From positions 62,001 to 126,000 of the forward strand of contig NZ_FCNV02000005.1 in the NCBI RefSeq assembly GCF_001544615.1: a DNA stretch of 64,000 bases. The letters run 5' to 3'. Below, piece after piece: positions 1 to 9,284 of the stretch (positions within the stretch are counted from its first letter, which is position 1; every line of letters begins with the position of its first letter). Made by a program: the position numbers and the translations under genes. The notes under the pieces were generated by a model. The model worked only from the letters and a program-made list of their open reading frames with translations. It searched no databases and was not told the DNA's origin. Source of the DNA: Caballeronia concitans. GTDB lineage: Bacteria; Pseudomonadota; Gammaproteobacteria; Burkholderiales; Burkholderiaceae.

Positions 1-2402
1 GTTTTCAGCCGCAGACCAATATCGTGCGGGTCGATGGCACGCGTGCTTCGCTTCTGACGATCAACAAGAGCGGCAACGCATCGACGCTCGATATCGTCGC
101 GCGCGTGAAGAAGCTCTTGCCGACCTTGCACGGCATGGTGCCGGAATCGCTGAAGATCGAACCCGTCGCGGATCAATCGTTGTTCGTGCGCGCATCGGTA
201 TCGGGCGTGCTGCGTGAAGCGGTCATTGCAGCGGGACTCACTGCGGCGATGGTGCTGCTCTTTCTCGGGAGCTGGCGCGCGACGCTCATCATCGCGATCT
301 CCATTCCGCTCTCGATGCTCACGTCCATCGTCGCGCTTTCCGCGATCGGACAGACTATCAACATCATGACGCTGGGCGGCCTCGCGCTGGCGGTCGGCAT
401 TCTGGTCGACGATGCAACCGTCGCGATCGAGAACATCAGCCAGAATTTGGAGCAGGGCAAGGAGTTGGAACAAGCCATTCTCGATGGCGCGCAACAAATC
501 GCCGTGCCCACGCTCGTCTCGACACTTTCCATCTGCATCGTGTTCATTCCGATGTTCCTGCTGACAGGCGTCGCGCATTATCTTTTCGTGCCGATGGCCG
601 AGGCCGTTGTCTTCGCGATGCTCGCGTCGTACTTCTTTTCGCGCACGCTTATTCCTACGCTCGCAAAGTACCTGTTGCGTCACCATGAGCACATGGGCGG
701 CGATGTCGAATCGATGAAGGGATCGCGCAATCCGTTCGTGCGCATTCACCTGGGTTTCGAGCGGCGTTTCGAAGCCGTGCGCGGCCGCTATCGCGCGTTT
801 CTCGAAGCACGGCTCGTGCATCCGGGCCGCTTCGCTGCCATCTTTCTCGGATGCTGTTTGCTCTCGCTTGCGCTTGCGCCTTTTCTTGGTCGCGACTTTT
901 TTCCATCGGTCGATTCAGGCGTCATCGCCATGCATATGCGCACGAAAACCGGCACGCGCATCGAAGAGACAGCGGCGCTCACGGACCGCGTCGACAATCG
1001 CATACGCGAACTGATTCCGCGCAAGGAGATTCACTCGGTCATCGACAACATGGGCTTGCCGGTGTCGGGCATCAACCTCTCGTATAACAACACGGGCACC
1101 GTGAGCGCAGCCGATGCCGACGTGCTCATCACGTTGAATGAAGATCACGCACCGACCGACGACTACATTCGCGAATTGAGAAGACGCTTGCCGCAAGAGT
1201 TTCCCGGCGTGACGTTTTCATTCCTGCCCGCCGATATCACGAGTCAGATTCTCAACTTCGGTTTGCCCGCACCGATCGATATCGCCATCACGGGACGTGA
1301 CGTACGGGGAAATCGCGAGTTCGCCAATCACTTGCTCGAGAAGATTCGCCGAGTACCCGGCCTCGTCGACGCACGCATTCAGCAGCCTTCCGATCTTCCG
1401 TCGATCAACGTGGAAGTGGATCGCACGAAGGCGTTGCAAGCGGGCTTCACGCAACGCGACGTGGCGAACAATCTGCTCATCACGCTCTCGGGCAGCCAGC
1501 AGACGACGCCGACGTTCTGGCTCAATCCGGTCAATGGCGTGAGCTATAACGTCATCACGTCCGCGCCGCAATACGACATGAACTCACTGCAATCGGTGGC
1601 CAATATTCCGGTCACCTCCGCGAGCGGCAAGACGAACATACTCGGCGCGCTTGCATCGCTTTCGCGCGGCTCGCGCGATGCGGTCGTCTATCACTACAAC
1701 GCACAGACCACCATCAATCTCTATGCGACCACCGAGCGGCGCGATCTGGGCGCGGTGTCCGACGACGTGCAACGCATCATCGACGAATCGCGCGCGCAAT
1801 TGCCGAAGGGCTCGTCCATCGACATACGCGGACAAGTCGAGACGATGAACACGTCGTTCTCGGGCCTTGCGCTCGGGCTGATTCTCGCGGTCGTGCTCGT
1901 GTATCTGCTGATCGTCGTGAACTTTCAGTCGTGGCTCGATCCGTTCATCATCATCACTGCATTGCCGGGCGCGCTTGCGGGCATCGTATGGATGCTGTTC
2001 CTCACGCACACGACGCTCTCCATTCCCGCGCTGACCGGCGCGATCATGTGCATCGGCATTGCAACGGCCAACAGTATTCTCGTGGTGAGCTTCGCGCGTT
2101 CGGCGCTCGCCGAACATGGCAATGCGGTGCGTTCCGCGCTCGAAGCCGGCTACACGCGTTTCCGTCCTGTGCTGATGACCGCACTCGCGATGATGATCGG
2201 CATGGTGCCGATGGCGATCGGCCTTGGCGAAGGCGGCGAACAAAACGCGCCGCTCGGCCGCGCGGTGATCGGCGGGCTGGCGGTCGGCACCATCGCGACA
2301 TTGTTTTTCGTGCCCGTGGTGTTCTCGATGGTCTACAAGCGTATCGAAGCGCGGAACCAGCGGAACCAACGTAACGAACGCATGAACGAAGCACAGTCCT
2401 GA
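1..2402 (+). CDS. RND efflux pump inner-membrane permease (5' end missing)
   Basis: Proton-driven inner-membrane pump of the HAE1/AcrB superfamily, exporting drugs or other hydrophobic compounds through a trans-envelope complex. The frame is open to the left edge, so the start lies outside the window; about 800 residues remain of a family length of about 1030-1070, so roughly the first quarter is missing. A cluster of transmembrane helices near the start carries the LVDDATVAIEN motif, whose Asp pair matches the TM4 proton-relay aspartates of AcrB. A second helix bundle lies at the C-terminus after a large periplasmic portion. The stop is 15 nt before the adaptor gene, so the three pump genes form one operon in the order permease-adaptor-outer membrane factor. 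Substrate cannot be told from sequence. Confidence 0.93.
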   Translation, partial: FQPQTNIVRVDGTRASLLTINKSGNASTLDIVARVKKLLPTLHGMVPESLKIEPVADQSLFVRASVSGVLREAVIAAGLTAAMVLLFLGSWRATLIIAISIPLSMLTSIVALSAIGQTINIMTLGGLALAVGILVDDATVAIENISQNLEQGKELEQAILDGAQQIAVPTLVSTLSICIVFIPMFLLTGVAHYLFVPMAEAVVFAMLASYFFSRTLIPTLAKYLLRHHEHMGGDVESMKGSRNPFVRIHLGFERRFEAVRGRYRAFLEARLVHPGRFAAIFLGCCLLSLALAPFLGRDFFPSVDSGVIAMHMRTKTGTRIEETAALTDRVDNRIRELIPRKEIHSVIDNMGLPVSGINLSYNNTGTVSAADADVLITLNEDHAPTDDYIRELRRRLPQEFPGVTFSFLPADITSQILNFGLPAPIDIAITGRDVRGNREFANHLLEKIRRVPGLVDARIQQPSDLPSINVEVDRTKALQAGFTQRDVANNLLITLSGSQQTTPTFWLNPVNGVSYNVITSAPQYDMNSLQSVANIPVTSASGKTNILGALASLSRGSRDAVVYHYNAQTTINLYATTERRDLGAVSDDVQRIIDESRAQLPKGSSIDIRGQVETMNTSFSGLALGLILAVVLVYLLIVVNFQSWLDPFIIITALPGALAGIVWMLFLTHTTLSIPALTGAIMCIGIATANSILVVSFARSALAEHGNAVRSALEAGYTRFRPVLMTALAMMIGMVPMAIGLGEGGEQNAPLGRAVIGGLAVGTIATLFFVPVVFSMVYKRIEARNQRNQRNERMNEAQS

Positions 2403-2417
2403 ATTGACGGAGCATGA

Positions 2418-3599
2418 ATGGAAGAGCAGTTGACGCAACGTTCGGTGAGCGGCAAGCGCGGGCGCATAGGGCTCGTGATCGCGCTATTGGTCGTGGCGGG
2501 CATCGTCGCGCAAGGCATCTGGTCGCGGCATAGTCAACACGCCGAACTCGTGCGCGATGCCAACGAGCACGGCATGCTGACGGTCGAGGTGATCAAGCCC
2601 GTGCGCATGAAGCCGACGCAGGACCTGTTGCTTGCGGGCGATATCCGCGCGTTCTCCGATGCGCCGATCTTCGCGCGCACGAACGGTTATCTGAAACGCT
2701 GGACCGTCGATATCGGCAGCAAGGTGAAGAAGGGCCAGTTGCTTGCGGAGATCGATGCGCCCGAAACCAACGATCAACTCCGTCAGGCGCGCGCCGATGC
2801 GCAAACCGCGCGCGCGAACTATCTGCTCGCGAAGACCACGGCGGATCGCTGGGCGCAGATGGCGAAGAACAATTCGGTTTCGCGTCAGGAGACCGACGAG
2901 AAGAACGGCGACATGCTCGCGAAAGAAGCCGCTTTGAATGCCGCGCAGGCGAACGTGTCGCGGCTCGAACAGCTCGTATCGTTCCAGAAGATCTATGCAC
3001 CGTTCGATGGCGTAGTGACCGCGCGCAACACGGATGTCGGCCAGCTGATCGATGCGGGCAGCGGCGCGGCGGGCCGCGAACTCTTCCACATTCAGGACGC
3101 GACGACGCTGCGCGTATTCGTCGATGTGCCGCAAGCCTATGCACGCATGGTGACGGTCGGCATGCCCGCGGAGTTGCTGTTGAACGAGGAACGCAACCGC
3201 AAGTTCGACGGCATCACGGTACGCACGGCCGGCGCGGTCGATCCGGTTGCACGCACGATGCGCGTCGAAGTCGATGTGAAGAATCCGGCTGGCGACCTGC
3301 TCGCAGGTGCCTATGCGCAAGTGCGTTTTCGTTTGACGAGCGCGAATCCGTCGTACACGTTGCCGGGCAACGCGCTGTTGTTCAGGCCGGATGGCGTGCA
3401 TGCGGCGAGCGTCGATGCGAACAATCGCGTGAAGCTGCTGCCGATCACGCTCGGCACCGACTACGGCACGCGTGTGTCCATCGTCTCGGGATTGCATGGC
3501 GATGAGCGAGTGATCGTCAATCCGCCGGATTCGATCATCGATGGTGCGACTGTGCGCGTCGGGCAAGAGAAAAATAATAAGTCGAACGAACGATCATGA
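2418..3599 (+). CDS. RND efflux periplasmic adaptor (membrane fusion protein)
   Basis: Periplasmic adaptor joining the upstream permease to the outer membrane channel encoded downstream. The 393-residue protein has an N-terminal anchor helix at about residues 15-35, then a biotinyl-lipoyl-like half (around KKGQLLAEIDAPE), an alpha-helical hairpin (about 115-185), and a second lipoyl half with the FDGVVTARNTDVGQ motif. A beta-barrel region follows. This is the HlyD/AcrA order and a normal length. The stop overlaps the next start by 4 nt (ATGA), implying translational coupling. The N-terminal anchor looks uncleaved and lacks a lipobox Cys, so a membrane-anchored adaptor is more likely than a lipoprotein. 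Confidence 0.93.
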   Translation: MEEQLTQRSVSGKRGRIGLVIALLVVAGIVAQGIWSRHSQHAELVRDANEHGMLTVEVIKPVRMKPTQDLLLAGDIRAFSDAPIFARTNGYLKRWTVDIGSKVKKGQLLAEIDAPETNDQLRQARADAQTARANYLLAKTTADRWAQMAKNNSVSRQETDEKNGDMLAKEAALNAAQANVSRLEQLVSFQKIYAPFDGVVTARNTDVGQLIDAGSGAAGRELFHIQDATTLRVFVDVPQAYARMVTVGMPAELLLNEERNRKFDGITVRTAGAVDPVARTMRVEVDVKNPAGDLLAGAYAQVRFRLTSANPSYTLPGNALLFRPDGVHAASVDANNRVKLLPITLGTDYGTRVSIVSGLHGDERVIVNPPDSIIDGATVRVGQEKNNKSNERS

Positions 3600-5086
3600 A
3601 GCCGATGCGCTGGATACTGCCGCTCGTATCAGTGAGCCTCGCCGGCTGCGCAGTCGGCCCTGATTATGTGCGTCCGGAAGTCGCGACGCCTGCCTCATAC
3701 AAATCGACGATACCGGCGGATGCAGCGGTATCGCCGCAAGACTGGAAGTCCGCGCAACCCGCCGACGCAAAGCCGCGCGCGCCGTGGTGGGAAGTCTATG
3801 GCGATCCGCAATTGAACGCGCTCGAAGAACGCGTGGTCGCATCGAATCAGAACGTCGCCGCAGCAGCGGCGCGTTATCGCGGCGCGCGTGCCGCCGTTGC
3901 GCAGGCGCGTTCCGCGTTCTTTCCGACGATCACCGCGAATGCATCGTTCAATCAGTCGCGGGTGTCGTCGAATGTGCTGTACCGTTCGAGCGCGGGGAAG
4001 ACCGTGCCCGACTATCTCGTCGAAGCGCAGGTTTCATGGGAGCCGGATCTGTGGGGCCGCATCTCGCGCGCAGTCGAAGGCGGGCGCGCCGAAGCGCAGG
4101 CCAGCGCCGCCGACTTGCAAAGCGCGATCCTCTCGATGCAGGCCGAGCTTGCAACCAACTACTTCGACCTGCGCGGCACGGTAGAAGAGGAGCGCCTGCT
4201 TCAAGAGACACTGCAAGCCTACGAAAAAGCGCTTGCGTTGACGCGCGATCGCTTCGAAGGCGGCGCCGCGGCGGAATCGGATGTCGCGCAAGCGGAGGAG
4301 CAGTTACGCGCGACGCAGGCGCAACTGATCGACCTCGAAACCACGCATACGAGTCTCGTCAACGCGATTGCGATTCTCGTCGGCGAACCGCCATCGACTT
4401 TCACCCTCGATGTCGCGCCGCTCAACGCGGATCATGTGCCGCATCCCGGCGCGGCGCTGGCTGCGTTGCCGCTCGCGGTGCCTTCGGCGTTGCTCGAACG
4501 CCGTCCCGATATCGCGGCGGCGGAGCGGCGCGTTGCCGAAGCGAACGCGCGCGTGGGCGTCGCGACTGCCGCGTTCTTCCCGAACCTTCTGCTCGCCGCG
4601 ACCGGCGGTCTCGAAGCGACGCACTTCAGTTCGTGGCTGATGGCGCCGAGCCGCTTCTGGTCGCTCGGGCCGCAGCTCGCGTTCACCGCGCTCGACTTCG
4701 GCGGCCGTGCGGCGGCACGCGATGCAGCGCGCGCGGCATATGACGAGAGCGTCGCGGATTACCGGCAAACGGTGCTGACCGCATTCGGTCAGGTCGAAAA
4801 TAATCTTAATGCGCTCGACGTGCTGCGCCGTGAAAGCGATGCGCAGCGCCAGGCCGTCGATGCCGCCAAGCGTGCGCTCGACAAGATCGGCAATCGCTAT
4901 GAAAACGGCGCGATCACGTATCTCAATGTCGTGGTAACGCAAGCGACGGTGCTGTCGGACCAGCGCGCGGCGGTGCGCATCGAACAGCGCAGGATGGACG
5001 CGAGCGTCGCGCTCGTGAAGGCGCTCGGCGGTGGATGGACCACGGATCAGTTGCCTCGCGCCGAAGAAGTCTCGGCGCGAGAGTGA
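3596..5086 (+). CDS. RND efflux outer membrane lipoprotein, NodT/OprM family
   Basis: Outer membrane channel of the tripartite pump. The 496-residue product starts with a lipoprotein signal ending in SLAGC (Cys at about residue 18), followed by the family opening GPDYVRPEV. It carries two TolC-type repeats with long coiled-coil stretches (for example around residues 185-260 and 390-450) and the RRPDIAAAERRVAEANARVG segment typical of NodT members, quoted here only as a landmark. The start codon lies inside the adaptor stop (ATGA). It is the last gene of the efflux operon; the next gene is convergent with an 18-nt gap, and no strong hairpin was seen between them. Confidence 0.93.
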   Translation: MKPMRWILPLVSVSLAGCAVGPDYVRPEVATPASYKSTIPADAAVSPQDWKSAQPADAKPRAPWWEVYGDPQLNALEERVVASNQNVAAAAARYRGARAAVAQARSAFFPTITANASFNQSRVSSNVLYRSSAGKTVPDYLVEAQVSWEPDLWGRISRAVEGGRAEAQASAADLQSAILSMQAELATNYFDLRGTVEEERLLQETLQAYEKALALTRDRFEGGAAAESDVAQAEEQLRATQAQLIDLETTHTSLVNAIAILVGEPPSTFTLDVAPLNADHVPHPGAALAALPLAVPSALLERRPDIAAAERRVAEANARVGVATAAFFPNLLLAATGGLEATHFSSWLMAPSRFWSLGPQLAFTALDFGGRAAARDAARAAYDESVADYRQTVLTAFGQVENNLNALDVLRRESDAQRQAVDAAKRALDKIGNRYENGAITYLNVVVTQATVLSDQRAAVRIEQRRMDASVALVKALGGGWTTDQLPRAEEVSARE

Positions 5087-5104
5087 AACACCTGTGAGCC
5101 GCGA

Positions 5105-5794
5105 TCAAACGCTTCCGCGTGGACGGCAAATCATGAAGTACTGCGAACTGATCCACCACGGTGCGTTCGGAACAGGACTCACATGCGCCGCATCGATGGC
5201 GAAACGTTCGCTCACCACATCGCGCAATTCGCGGAAATCGAAGCCCTTATGCGTGATGCGCGGATTGTCGGGCCGCTCCACGCGGATGCCGACCATCGAT
5301 TTCAGCAACTCGGCGGGCGTGTATTCGGACTTCAACGTGCGGCTGCGAATCATCCAGTTCGATACCTTCGGCGCGATCGCGAGCCCATACATGATCGGCA
5401 CCGAAATGACGAGCGCGCCGTTTGCCTTGAGGATGCGCGCGGCGTCGTCGAGGAGGGCGTGGACTTCGCTCGCGTAGAGATGCTCGCAGACTTCGAACGA
5501 AGTCAGCACATCGACACTATGCGATGCCACGCCGTCGAGCGATTCCGCGTACTTCACTTCGGGAAACGTCGGCGCCATGAACTTGTCGTGACCGATGAGC
5601 GTGATGTCGGGCCGCGCTTCGCCGAGCGTATGCAGAAAAAGCCCGGGCCCCGCGCCGAAATCCACCACCGTGCCGCGCATCGGGCAAAGGCCGGTGACGA
5701 GATCGGTCGCCATCGTCATTCGCGTTCGGTGCGCGAAACGCGCGAGCGGATTGCCTGACTTGACGGTCTGTGCTTCGTATGAAATCTCGCGCAT
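5105..5794 (-). CDS. class I SAM-dependent methyltransferase
   Basis: A 229-residue cytosolic methyltransferase. Motif I (VVDFGAGPG, residues 43-51) is the SAM-binding glycine loop, and an acidic residue follows the next strand (LIGHD). The SFEVCEHL segment is the usual post-motif I region of Methyltransf_11/23 type enzymes. The methyl acceptor cannot be predicted. The ATG at 5794 is chosen because a GGGGA box sits just upstream and homology-like sequence begins there; an open frame extends further upstream but runs into AT-rich intergenic DNA. It is convergent with the efflux operon. Upstream is a 170-nt AT-rich gap likely to hold its promoter. Confidence 0.85.
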   Translation of the reverse strand: MREISYEAQTVKSGNPLARFAHRTRMTMATDLVTGLCPMRGTVVDFGAGPGLFLHTLGEARPDITLIGHDKFMAPTFPEVKYAESLDGVASHSVDVLTSFEVCEHLYASEVHALLDDAARILKANGALVISVPIMYGLAIAPKVSNWMIRSRTLKSEYTPAELLKSMVGIRVERPDNPRITHKGFDFRELRDVVSERFAIDAAHVSPVPNAPWWISSQYFMICRPRGSV

Positions 5795-5963
5795 TCGGAG
5801 TCCCCTGTTTTTTATCGACTCGTTATCGAATGATTTTTTGCTGGCCGTTTTTGGCGATATTGCCGAGACGCCACGCGCCGCGCAATCGTCTGCAGTAGGC
5901 GTTAGCCGCCTAACTTCTGCCGGCGTCCGCCATGCGCGAGTGCATCGAAACGGGGCATCGACA

Positions 5964-6593
5964 TTATACGAAGAGCCATGCGCCGCATGCGATGAGCGCC
6001 ACACTCCAGAGCCAGTCGACGTTGATCCAGCCCGTGCGCAGAAACCCTAAGCCCGCGCGTTCGTGCATCGACATGGCAAAGATCGAGATGGCGGCGATGA
6101 CCGCGAGCATCGCCGCGGTATGAATCGACAGCGCGAGCGCGCCCGCTTCGAACGCCGCCGACGTTCCGCCCGCCGCGCCGCCGCAGAAGGGCAGCAGCGC
6201 GGGCACGAGCATGAGGCCCGCGCCATGTGCGCTCGACATCACGAAGGACCACAACGCGAGTCCCGCGAGACCCGTTCGCATACCGACAGCAGGGCGCCCG
6301 CGATGTCCGCGCCATGCACGCCATGCGCCCCAGCCGATCAAGAGCGCACCGCAGCCGCGCGCGAGCGTTTCGTGACCGACGACTGACCCCAGCGTGAGCA
6401 CGCCCGCGAGCACGAGCGCAACCGATAACGCATGACCGAGCGCGATCGGCACGAGCGACAGCAGCACCACGCGCTTGCTATGCGCGTAGAGGCCCAAGGC
6501 CAGCGCGAAGAGCCAGCCCATTGCGGGATTGACGCCATGAAACGCGCCGAGCCCCGCAGCCGTGAGCCACAGCGCGGGCGTGGTGGTATTCAT
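5964..6593 (-). CDS. polytopic membrane protein, possible metal/solute transporter
   Basis: A 209-residue integral membrane protein with about six hydrophobic helices. The first helix contains HGVNPAMGW, and later segments include SSAHGAGLML and a His in the fifth helix. His-Gly-x-Asn/Asp-Pro motifs in helices recall nickel/cobalt and TauE/UreH-like transporters, but the match is loose and I do not assign a family. ATG at 6593 is taken as the start; a TTG 18 nt upstream is also in frame. It begins 22 nt after the methanethiol oxidase stop on the same strand, so it is probably the second gene of that operon. It could supply or remove a metal for that enzyme; this is inference from proximity only. 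Confidence 0.7.
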   Translation of the reverse strand: MNTTTPALWLTAAGLGAFHGVNPAMGWLFALALGLYAHSKRVVLLSLVPIALGHALSVALVLAGVLTLGSVVGHETLARGCGALLIGWGAWRAWRGHRGRPAVGMRTGLAGLALWSFVMSSAHGAGLMLVPALLPFCGGAAGGTSAAFEAGALALSIHTAAMLAVIAAISIFAMSMHERAGLGFLRTGWINVDWLWSVALIACGAWLFV

Positions 6594-6615
6594 GCGGCCG
6601 CGCTCGCGCAATGCA

Positions 6616-8010
6616 TCATGGATAGCAATACGAATCCGACGAGCAATCGCCGCCTTGCAGCCGGATCTGATGCGGGCGATGTCCCTTCGGCCAGTCGATG
6701 AAGAAGCGTTCGTCGGCAGTCAGCCCGCCATTCGCGCCGGCATCGAGCTTCACCATCCAGCCTTCGATGCCTTCCGGATAGAACTGCGCATCCACCGCAC
6801 CGTAGAGTGAATTCGTGAAGTAGACGCGGCGTCCGTCGCGGCTCACTTCGACCATTTGCGGGCCGCCGTTGAGCTTGCCGTTGCTCGCGCCCGGATGCGT
6901 CGCGCGTGCGACGATGCCGCCGATGCGCACCTTGCCCGTGAGCTTTGGCGCGAAGGGATCGGAGACGTCGTATTGCAGCATGTCGCCGGTGCCCCAGCAG
7001 GACACGTAGAGAAAGCGGTCGTCCATCGAGAGATCGATGTCGGACACGAGCGGCGGCACTGCGCCGAAGCCCTGCAAGAGCGGTGGAAGCACGGAGGCGT
7101 CGGCGGGTTCGGCGGGAATGTCGATGATCTTCTTCACGGCCCACTTGTCCTTGTCGCGATACCACGTCCATATCGACGACGACAAATCCTTCAGGCTGAT
7201 CACGCAATTGACGAAGCCATAAGCCTTGGTCGGATCATGCGCGGGACGCAGTTCGAAGACGAGTTGATACTCGTCGCCGAAGTCGATTTCCTGCACGTGC
7301 CTGCGCTTGGTCAAGTCCCAGAAATGCAGCTTGCGCCCGTATTTCGCGCCCAATAGCAACTCGGGCACGAGGCCGCTTTCGAAGGTGTCGGGCGTGCCCC
7401 ATTCGCTCGTGACCATCGTGTCGTAGCCGAGATGCCACCATGCGTCGTAGGCGAGCTGCTGCGGCCCGCGATCCACTTCCCATCGGCCGAGCGGATCGAA
7501 GCTCTGCTGATCGAGCATGAGCACGCCGCCGGGCGCCTTGCCTTCCGCGTTGCCGAGCGCGGACACATAAATGCCGCCCGGTCCGCAATGAACGGTATGC
7601 GGCCGCGTATAGCCGGTCTTTTCCGCGAGCTCATCCGGCTCGATCGTCTTGACGATGACCGGGCTCTTCGGATCGGGCTTCGTATCGACGATATGAATGC
7701 GCGACGAACGCAGCCCCGGCACCACTAGGTAGCGCCGCTCCATATGCGGATGCGGCGCGTTGGGGCACAGACACGAGGAGCACGCGTTCCAGCCGAAGTG
7801 ATGCAGCTCGTCGTCGACATCGGGCATCGCGAGTTCGCCCACGATCTGCGCATACTTCGGCGATTCGGGATCGACATCGACGACGGCCAGCTTGTCGGGC
7901 GTCTTGCGTTCGGGATCGAAGGTCGCGACATAGGCGAGCGTTTCGCGCGGCGCTTTGGCCGCGAGTCGCGGGGAAGGGTAAAAGCTCGGATCAGGTTTCC
8001 ATGTCGCCAT
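6616..8010 (-). CDS. methanethiol oxidase / selenium-binding protein SBP56 family
   Basis: SBP56-family protein of 464 residues, the normal length. Characterised bacterial members (MtoX) oxidise methanethiol to formaldehyde, H2S and H2O2 using copper; human SELENBP1 has the same activity. Family landmarks are visible: a CSSCLCPNAPHPHMERRYLV-type Cys/His-rich segment near residue 75, VHCGPGGIYVSALG, and the Cys-rich ending QGGDCSSDSYCYP. The start at 8010 has a GGGAGAA box and begins with MATWKPDP; the open frame upstream is non-coding. There is no obvious export signal, whereas the Hyphomicrobium enzyme is periplasmic, so location is uncertain. The downstream membrane protein is probably co-transcribed. 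Confidence 0.9.
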   Translation of the reverse strand: MATWKPDPSFYPSPRLAAKAPRETLAYVATFDPERKTPDKLAVVDVDPESPKYAQIVGELAMPDVDDELHHFGWNACSSCLCPNAPHPHMERRYLVVPGLRSSRIHIVDTKPDPKSPVIVKTIEPDELAEKTGYTRPHTVHCGPGGIYVSALGNAEGKAPGGVLMLDQQSFDPLGRWEVDRGPQQLAYDAWWHLGYDTMVTSEWGTPDTFESGLVPELLLGAKYGRKLHFWDLTKRRHVQEIDFGDEYQLVFELRPAHDPTKAYGFVNCVISLKDLSSSIWTWYRDKDKWAVKKIIDIPAEPADASVLPPLLQGFGAVPPLVSDIDLSMDDRFLYVSCWGTGDMLQYDVSDPFAPKLTGKVRIGGIVARATHPGASNGKLNGGPQMVEVSRDGRRVYFTNSLYGAVDAQFYPEGIEGWMVKLDAGANGGLTADERFFIDWPKGHRPHQIRLQGGDCSSDSYCYP

Positions 8011-8184
8011 GTCGATTCTCCCAATGAGCGGTCCCTCTGCACTATAGGACACGCACGGGCCGATTGCGCCGGACCGCTTATAAGGGATTACGCAATACAA
8101 AGCATGCACGGATGCAACGCGCATCGATGACGCCGAAGCATCTACAATGAAGGCGTCGTCCTCTTGGACCCGAAGGAGGTTGCG

Positions 8185-8343
8185 ATGACCGAGCCGATGA
8201 TCAGCCTGATGGTCGGAGTCGTGGTGGTGCTATGCGCCGTCGTGATTCTGGTCATGCATCACAGGCACCCGCATATCCACCCGCCCAAAGCACGCTGGCT
8301 GGACACGCATCCGCCGCGCGACTGGATGCATCACAGGCATTGA
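8185..8343 (+). CDS. small His-rich single-pass membrane protein (52 aa)
   Basis: Unrecognised small gene with a near-perfect ribosome binding site (AAGGAGG, 8173-8179) 5 nt before the ATG. The product has one hydrophobic helix (about residues 6-24, ISLMVGVVVVLCAVVILVM) followed by a basic tail with seven histidines, including MHHRHPHIHPP and the ending WMHHRH. A strong terminator follows at 8370-8395, so it is a self-contained transcription unit. Length, good translation signals and topology (short N-terminus, His/Arg-rich tail, presumably cytoplasmic) argue that it is real. Metal binding by the tail is possible but speculative. Confidence 0.75.
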   Translation: MTEPMISLMVGVVVVLCAVVILVMHHRHPHIHPPKARWLDTHPPRDWMHHRH

Positions 8344-8369
8344 ATCAAGTTTGGCTTGCGTGCATGAAG

Positions 8370-8395
8370 CGCCGGTTTCCACCGGCGTTTTTTTT
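8370..8395 (+). terminator. Rho-independent terminator
   Basis: Perfect 7-bp stem CGCCGGT/ACCGGCG with a TTCC loop followed by eight T residues. It ends the small membrane protein gene and lies 3 nt from the stop of the convergent gene. Confidence 0.9.
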
Positions 8396-8398
8396 CGT

Positions 8399-8713
8399 TC
8401 AGCGTCTTGGCCCTTTCATCGCTTCCGCTTCCATCGCCGCGTGCCATTCCTCGCTGTGTTCGATAGGGTCGATACCTTCATCGATGGATGAGGACGCGCG
8501 CTCCGCGAATGCGCGCGTGTCCTCGTCGGCGTCTTCGCCGGATGCGTCGTCGTCGGGCGGTTCCAGCATGTCGTGCAGCATCGCCGCGAGTTCGGGCGTG
8601 TCCCAAGGCTCGCCACGCTGCTTTTTCTTCTTGATGTAATGCCTGACTTCGGCATCCTGCTCGGGCGTGAGCGGCAGGCCGCGAAACGTGCGCGTGGCGT
8701 CGTACTCGTTCAT
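8399..8713 (-). CDS. conserved hypothetical acidic protein
   Basis: A 104-residue soluble protein that I do not recognise. It begins MNEYDATRTFRGLPLTPEQD, has a basic KKKKQRG patch near residue 28, then a helical AAMLHDMLEPP segment and a strongly acidic middle (DDDASGEDADEDT). The ATG at 8713 has a GGGAG box; an upstream in-frame ATG lies in poor coding sequence. It stands alone between the Lrp gene and the terminator. The charge pattern suggests a soluble protein; no function is inferred. Confidence 0.7.
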   Translation of the reverse strand: MNEYDATRTFRGLPLTPEQDAEVRHYIKKKKQRGEPWDTPELAAMLHDMLEPPDDDASGEDADEDTRAFAERASSSIDEGIDPIEHSEEWHAAMEAEAMKGPRR

Positions 8714-8785
8714 CGGATGCTCCCTCGCTAGAGCATGAGGCATGCCCTTAGTGTAGCGCCGTTCCATGCGTCGAACGAGATCTCT

Positions 8786-9250
8786 TCAAAGCGGCGGCAG
8801 CCTGCGCTCGATGGGCGTCGTCTTCACGATGGCGGTGCTCGTCGCGGCGCGATCCGTGACCTTCGCGAGGATGTCGTCGAGATGCTCGATGGAACGAAGA
8901 TACAGGCGGCAGACGAAGCAGTCGTCGCCCGTGACCTTCACGCATTCGACGAACTCGGGAATGCGCCGTATCGATTCCTCCACGAGATGCAACTGGCCCG
9001 GCAAGGGCTGCACGCGCACGATGGCCTGCAGCGTGTAGCCGAGCGCGGATGGATCGATTTCGACGGTGAAGCCGCGTATCACGCCTTGCGCTTCGAGCCG
9101 GCGCATGCGCTCGGCCGTGCTCGGCGCGGATAAGCCGATGCGCTTCGCAAGCTCGCTCACGGCGATGCGTCCGTCGCTCGCGAGCACGCCGATCAGCGCG
9201 CGATCGATCGCGTCGATGCCCGGTTGCGGCCCACTGAGGTTTTTCTGCAT
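8786..9250 (-). CDS. Lrp/AsnC family transcriptional regulator
   Basis: A 154-residue regulator: N-terminal winged helix-turn-helix (DAIDRALIGVLASDGRIAVS, then the recognition region SAPSTAERMRRLE) and a C-terminal AsnC/RAM ligand domain from about residue 70 (GYTLQAIVRVQP, VTGDDCFVCRLYL). Members act as dimers to octamers sensing amino acids. The start MQKNLSG at 9250 puts the HTH at the usual distance from the N-terminus. It is divergent from a DMT exporter, and a palindrome with an AT-rich centre lies between them at 9285-9300. That arrangement suggests local control of the exporter and autoregulation. Confidence 0.92.
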   Translation of the reverse strand: MQKNLSGPQPGIDAIDRALIGVLASDGRIAVSELAKRIGLSAPSTAERMRRLEAQGVIRGFTVEIDPSALGYTLQAIVRVQPLPGQLHLVEESIRRIPEFVECVKVTGDDCFVCRLYLRSIEHLDDILAKVTDRAATSTAIVKTTPIERRLPPL

Positions 9251-9284
9251 GTCGGCCTTCGAAAGCAAGGTGATAAACACAAAG

